NCBI RefSeq assembly: GCF_050947875.1
Contig: NC_134577.1
Location: 71,056,639 to 71,120,638 of the forward strand
DNA length: 64,000 bases
Direction of reading: 5' to 3'
From: Dermacentor variabilis
Lineage: Eukaryota; Arthropoda; Arachnida; Ixodida; Ixodidae
Of this stretch, positions 58,701 to 64,000 are shown piece after piece. The notes beneath the pieces are model-generated. The model was not told where the DNA came from. It saw nothing but the letters and a program-made list of their open reading frames with translations, and searched no databases. Position 1 is the first letter of the stretch; each line of letters opens with the position of its first letter. The translations under genes were made by a program, and so were the position numbers.

Positions 58701-61700
58701 TAATGAGACTCGAGTTCTAAGCGCCTGTCTCAAGACATGTGTAACGACGCGAGAGAGGAACACCCTCCTAGAAGTCGCAAGTTTAGGTTAACAGAAACAT
58801 TTCAGAATTTATCGCAGTATTCTGAGTAAAAATTTTTACATGGTGGTGTTCTAGAAGACTAGTAGCCTAATTTAATTAGCGAACAACTTTCGCGAACTAA
58901 AAATTACGCAAACTGCAAATGGTCAGATACTTGTCCTTTAAGACCTTTACCGCACACCATGAAGCAAAAACATAAGTCAACAACAAAGAAAAATATATTT
59001 AGTACAAAAAATCCTAATTCATCACAACCAGTTTTTGCTGCTCACTATTTGATGCGTGAATTTACTCGTTCAAAAGCTAAACTAGAAATCGTCGCGCGGC
59101 AATCCTCCCAGCACTGCTGCATTACGCCTGTAAAGGGTACTTTGTTTTGTGCATCGTTGTTATAGGACAAAGCAACCGCCTATGGGTGACGACGAGAGAG
59201 AAAGCTTCTTGTAGCCAGTTTTCCAATAATGTGGGAGAAAGGCAGGTTATGTGCCCTTTATTTTTTACAACTTGTGCGAAGTGCTTAAAAATTACAAAAT
59301 CAAGATACAGTCACAATTGTGTAAAGTATTTAGCGTGAGTATAGAAATGAGACCTAGCATGGCTAACTAAGTGCGCGAATGTACTACGATAGATACGAGG
59401 TACTTGTGTTTTTCAGATAATATTTCAGGGCACGATAAAGAAAAACAGATAATGAAATACAAAATCAGGCACCTGTGTTTCAGTGAATGAGGCGAAAGAG
59501 TTCCAACTTTTTTATAGAAGTACAAAAAAGAAACATCATCAGATTCTTATAATGTATGGTCCTACCCGCACTTGCGGTGACCCATCTGACATGTTACTTT
59601 GTCGTATGAAATTACGACTGGTCGAGGTGTTGCGTATTTTTCTAAGTATTTGACAACGACAAGTTGTCATTTATTTACTAATAATCGGTTAATTGCTCCT
59701 AGAAAAAAACTAGAGTTACTGCATATGCTCCTGGACGGAGTAGAGTCGCGCAATTGTTGCCCATTTACCACTTGTACTTCGATTGGGCAATCATAGTCAC
59801 AAAAATATTCCTGTGCGACGTGAAGAAGCCGTCAATAATAAAGTAATGAATGCTGTTGGTGATGGCTGCGCCAGCGCAACACCAGCTTAGCGATTTCTCT
59901 GGCTACCAACGTCCAGATCACTACTGCTAAACATAGCCTCTCTTGTTTCGCTGTCTCTCTGCGTGAAATCTTCTGAGAAAAAAAAACGTATTTCTCTCTA
60001 TTTTGCACTTGCGCAAGACTGCCGATTGGCGTGATTCGGCAAGTGGTCCCACCGCGCAGCTTTCAATAATGTTTCCGGCAGTAGCCGACGTCTCAGCAGA
60101 TGCTGCGGGACATTGCTACTCGTTAAGAATAAATCGAGCAGCTAGTGTAGCCGAGGTGTGCTTAGTTTCCAGTGAAAAAATTACCCTCAAGCCTACTTGA
60201 TGAAGGCCATCGATCACGCTGTTGAACACGGTCGCTGAAACTACAACAAGCTTGACTCCACGCGTACGTAAAATCTGTCTTTCTCTCATAATCATGCTTT
60301 GTTTCACAGGCCAAACGGCAGGCATACGCACATTTGATCTCTGCAGGGGCATATGCACAAACTCTAGGTCGAACGAAAGAAAGACGTGAACCTAAAATTA
60401 TTCATGACACTTTGGCAGCACGCATCCAAGGGGTCGGTCTGATTCGAGTACATCAGCTGGCGGCAGCATACTGTGCAAACTCACATCGGTTGCTGGCAGT
60501 TCTTCTTTTATTTAATTTTTGGAATGGTCTATTGTACACTTGATAACAGCGATTTCTTTAGGTGGTCATTTCACTCGAACAAATCCTTTCTCGCTTTCCA
60601 CGGAATACAAGTACTTTAAGTAGTCATAAAAAAAAGGTTGAAAAACGACCTGAATTAGCAAGCGTTAAAGCGTTTAGAGCTACCTAAGTTATGTGTATTG
60701 CTTTGACTGTAGGATCGAGCCTGACTGTAGAATTGTTGTTCAAGTTCTCATATCAAAGAAATTTATGAGTAAGTAAGCTTTTGGAACATGCACTACATTC
60801 GGTCTCAGCGCCGTTAGGAGACTGCAATCGACTCGAGTGCTCAATGACCTTTCCTTTACGTACAGAGCCAAGTCAAGAAGGAATGTGCTACAATAAAAGA
60901 AAGTGCGATCCGCGTTATATTATTTTTCTAGTTTTAACAGCGTGTAGCACTAACTGACACGTTTGAAGCACATGTGATATCGAAGTGCAACATGCAGAAA
61001 GTGTTTGCGAAGGTATTCTTCGCGCTTTTGAATGCGTTGTCTGATGTGCGTAGTTGTCGACATTTTGTGTCGTCATTGTGGTCGACGTAGTAGTTCTTTC
61101 ATTGCATAGGCTATGAGGAGAGTGGACCTTTATTTTCATGATAGATATTTCGCCTTCTTGAAATCTGCACGAGTTTACGAATAAAAAAATGGAGCGTACT
61201 CAATGAATATTTTTTAGCAGACAGATAGATAAGAGAAATAAAAGCAGCTGCGGATCATCGTACCCAACATTGGCAATATTTTTCATCAAGCAACGATGGG
61301 AGGGGGGGGAGGGGGCGAGAGTACAAACAGGCCCCAGATGACTTCACTAGATTTCCCATCCTAATGGGCAAATCTAATCACATTTACTTGTTTATATATG
61401 TAGCGTTGGGTGCTCAGTGCACTCAAAAGTAGATAGTAAAAACGAAAGAAGAAGAAGGGTTTACGTTGAATACTGGAAAAGCACTGACACGAGTAATAAT
61501 ATCAGCAATGCCGGAAGACGAAAGGCGCCTTCTCGGAAATGCGAAGAATCAGTAACGAACTAGGAATGCGGAGTCGCAAGCATTCAAGCACGCTCCTCCA
61601 AACGAAGTTAGGGAAAGACGTGTTGCCATTTACTTCTGGGCAACAAAAGACGTTATAAATATTATTCACTGTCCTCGTATTGTAATAGCGCTCCACAGTT

Positions 61701-62700
61701 TAAGCTCGTTTCCCACCTTTCACACCCTTATTCATTATCGAGTTCTGAAAAGTTGAAGGCAGGCAAACAATCTCTTCCTACTAATTTTCAGGAGCACGCG
61801 CAGCAAAACAAAATTTCCCGGACACACATGCATGTCGCGTCCAAGCTTCAGTGATAGTACTTTGGCAGGTTTTATTTTGCAAAAAAAAAAAATGAATGAA
61901 TTAGATATACAAGTTAAGCGAGAACATTGTTCAGTGGTGCCAGCGCGAAAGCACACTTGGCGTGTTTTCTGTTGGCGTGTCTATCGCCGTCGCTTGTAGT
62001 TTGAAGCGATTGTACTACGCGCCATTTGCCTCGGGCGTCAAGTGGTGCTGTCGCGGCTCTGTGCCACGAGCCCTCCTTAACAAGCTTGTCACTTCTCCAG
62101 AGGAAAAATTTACCCCACGCACTGTAAACAAGCGCTATATCTCCGGGAAGTGCCCCCGCTGTATCTCTGTCTTGAGGAGATTAGGGGTATTACAAAGCCG
62201 CACTACACCGAGCTGCGGTCTATACCCTCTCTTTACTTTTCGTCAAGGACGCGCTTTCGAAACGGTGTAGGTACGCGTCACTGGCTTGACGGCGTGACAA
62301 AACACCCCCAGCCCTTAAGCAAGGCTGCGCTTGACGCCTCCCACGAACATGGAGCTCGCCGCGAGTGCAAACTTGTAATAGGGAAGCCAGAGAGAACGGC
62401 TCGATCTATGAATGCAAGTGAACCGAGGAAGGACGTAGCTTACCCGGGTAGTTGTTGGCCGAGCTTTCTTTATTTTTTATGCATTACTGAGCGCATTCAT
62501 CTCTTCTGTTGACGCTTTACATAAACTATTACATTCTTCCCTCCCTCTTGTTTTCCTTTTGTGCATCACCCTACTTCTCAAAGATGTCACTCAGACGGGA
62601 GTTCCTGATCTTATAGTGATTTAGAATACGATGTGGCGAGAAAGGGCGCAGGGGCTCTTGCACATCTCTTCAATACCTGGTTGTAAGTGGCGGCAGGCCC
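55726..62700. other. Non-coding stretch, no gene recognised
   Basis: Seven kilobases without a supported gene or RNA. Contains a G-run near 56789-56803 and a G-rich run near 61301-61314. Frames at 57421-57795 and 61962-62512 have no recognised motif. A possible splice acceptor (tgctttgtttcacag near 60310) precedes a short open stretch but is not enough to call an exon. Confidence 0.45.
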
Positions 62701-62716
62701 TGGAGCCTAGTTCAAA

Positions 62717-62914
62717 CGAGGTTTCGGTATGGGCTAGTTTGCTATTCCATGGTATGAATCGTCACTTACAGCGCATACATAGAAGAGTGACAAAAAGGAC
62801 GTGAAAAAAGGAAATAAAAATAAAAATAAAAATAAACTCACTTTGAAGGCAGCGCTTGTCTTCGTCGTCCTTTTTGCCCCTCGTCTATGTATGCGCTCTT
62901 AGTGACGATTGATA
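62717..62914. mobile_element. 198-bp foldback element with TSD
   Basis: Arms 62753-62801 and 62866-62914 are inverted copies of about 49 bp that match at roughly 40 positions (for example gcgcatacatag on both arms). They surround a 64-bp spacer with an (AAATA)n run and a unique ctttgaaggcagcgcttgtc block. The whole is flanked by the 11-mer cctagttcaaa at 62706-62716 and 62915-62925. The second repeat touches the end of the right arm exactly; on the left a further 36 bp (62717-62752) lie between the repeat and the arm. It has no ORF. RNA from it would fold into a long hairpin. Mechanism unknown: it could be a retroposed hairpin RNA or a foldback-type DNA element. Confidence 0.75.
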
Positions 62915-63208
62915 CCTAGTTCAAATTAAGGAATTCGAGAAAAGTCAAACACCATTCGCCTAAAAAGATTCCAACGCTTGTAACGTTCATGAATGAAGAA
63001 CTCCCATGAAAGTTCGTCAGAAACAACGAAAGATTTTAAGATATCGTGTCGTACTTACCGCTTTCATAAAATGATATATACTTCGCACCTGCATTTTTTC
63101 TAACTTTATTGTCTGGCAAATGAAACTACTGGCAACTACCTCATGGTCACTAATCACCTTAGTTGTTACCTGATTTTATAAAGGTGGGGTGGTTACAGAA
63201 AACAGAAT

Positions 63209-63643
63209 CTAGTATGTTAGCACATGACCCATTGTAGCTTGTAGGGGAATTAACAAATCGATATAATTCATAATCTTTAATAAGTTCCTTAAGTACGCGT
63301 CAGATTTCGAGTGGCAGATGGAAACGAAACTTATCCAGGCAATATCTGGAAGGTTGAAGTCACCTACCGACCGAACGTCCTTGGCACCTGAAGTAGCCAC
63401 TGCCTCAGACAAAGCTTCAAGCAGTTGCACATTGCTACTGTTTGCATAGTGATAAAAACAACCCACAGCAACGTGTTGTATACGAGGTGGCTCACTTTCA
63501 CACAACACAGCTTTGCACTGAAGGTTTCCAAAGGATGCGGATGAGCTTTTCGGTTGACTATCAACGAGAATGAAAATTCCTCCGCAAGGCACACAGCGAT
63601 ACTTACGATGCACATTTACAGGAGATAGAAAAAACTTGTGCAA
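63209..63643 (-). pseudogene. LINE endonuclease fragment (CR1/L2-like)
   Basis: A 144-residue frame on the minus strand contains GGIFILV near 21-27, SVGDFNLPDIAW near 92-103 and LLKIMNYIDLL near 120-130. This matches the layout of the middle of apurinic-type endonucleases in CR1/L2-type LINEs (a GG-hydrophobic block, then GDFNLP-x-I-x-W, then a LL-x(6)-L block). The beginning and the rest of the element (RT) are missing, and the frame ends near the GHVL position. It could be the source family of the LINE tails at 46195 and 55618, but nothing here proves that link. Confidence 0.65.
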
Positions 63644-63649
63644 TGTAAA

Positions 63650-64000
63650 TGATATTATCGAGCTACGACTAAGTGCTTAAAGTAACATCGGCATTCGTAG
63701 TAGCCACGACGCCCAAGAACGTATCCTTTTAGTGGCACGAGCATCGAGGGACACTCTTGTTTCTTGCTCATTATTTCAAGTTCAACTCCTGAGCCCACCA
63801 GGCAGGAAATTGAAAATAAATTTTAAAAATTTTTAAAATAGTACAGTGCCAAATTCATCAGGTTCATTATAGATATGATATCAGAGCATAATTATAGTTG
63901 CCATTTGAGTTACTCAAGTGTTCAGAATAATACGAATTATTTAGAAATCATTGAGAGGACCAGAGACGAAAATAAAAATAAATAAGAAAAAATAGAAACC
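63650..64000. other. Non-coding end of the window
   Basis: AT-rich, with aaatttttaaaat-type sequence near 63817-63840 and A-rich sequence at the right edge. No feature recognised. Confidence 0.5.

Noticed and set aside
60310..60543. Possible exon after a splice-acceptor-like tgctttgtttcacag
   Set aside because: The open stretch has no recognised domain or downstream donor, and acceptor-like sites are frequent by chance.
61962..62512. Overlapping frames of 102 and 120 codons
   Set aside because: Two frames over the same GC-rich segment with no motif; neither is favoured.
1..64000. A novel multi-gene system (defence cluster, operon, biosynthetic locus)
   Set aside because: All long frames are retrotransposon genes, and no set of co-oriented non-mobile genes is present.

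Overview
This window looks like repeat-rich, gene-poor nuclear DNA of an arthropod, most likely a hard tick (Ixodidae). The basis is its repeat fauna: many copies of a tRNA-headed SINE with the body seen across ixodid genomes (probably the family called Ruka; name from memory, not aligned), RTE-clade and I-clade LINEs of the tick type, and other dispersed repeats I recognise from tick contigs. There are no bacterial-style operons, no rRNA, no CRISPR array, and no convincing host protein-coding exon. Nearly all long reading frames belong to retrotransposons.

Layout. 1-8292 is AT-rich non-coding DNA with a long (ATT)n microsatellite. 8293-11035 holds an RTE-clade LINE on the minus strand joined to an antisense tRNA-derived segment; one 11-bp target-site duplication (TSD) encloses both. 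11036-22860 is mostly unannotatable DNA with scattered tRNA-derived SINEs and a GC-rich island. 22862-26913 has a Penelope-like terminal-repeat remnant, two local duplications, SINE copies and a decayed RTE interrupted by a SINE with its own TSD. 28760-34891 is the main item: an apparently full-length I-clade LINE on the plus strand, with a GC-rich 5' leader, an ORF1 gag-like protein, an ORF2 endonuclease/reverse transcriptase/RNase H, and a 3' UTR ending in a short CAT repeat.

40769-41687 is a second, 5'-truncated copy of the first RTE family, with a 12-bp TSD and 16 nt of filler at its 5' junction. 43190-46262 contains a promoter-like TATA box, a strong 26-position hairpin just upstream of a polyadenylation signal, a SINE with TSD, an element with 11-bp inverted ends and a LINE 3' remnant. 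48741-51175 is a cluster of tRNA-headed repeats, including one SINE nested inside another. The last 13 kb has another tRNA-headed repeat, a LINE 3' tail, a 198-bp foldback element with an 11-bp TSD and a degenerate LINE endonuclease fragment.

How the parts work together. The LINEs are autonomous (RTE and I clades, target-primed reverse transcription). The SINEs encode no protein and must use a LINE's enzymes in trans. TSDs found by eye at five insertions, and the nesting order, give a relative chronology: the old RTE at 24-26 kb came before a SINE, and an old SINE near 51 kb came before another. The young RTE copies and the I element still have open frames. I found no previously undescribed multi-gene system. 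The most unusual items are the TSD-bounded RTE/antisense-SINE chimera, the hairpin at 44251-44323 and the foldback element near 62.8 kb.
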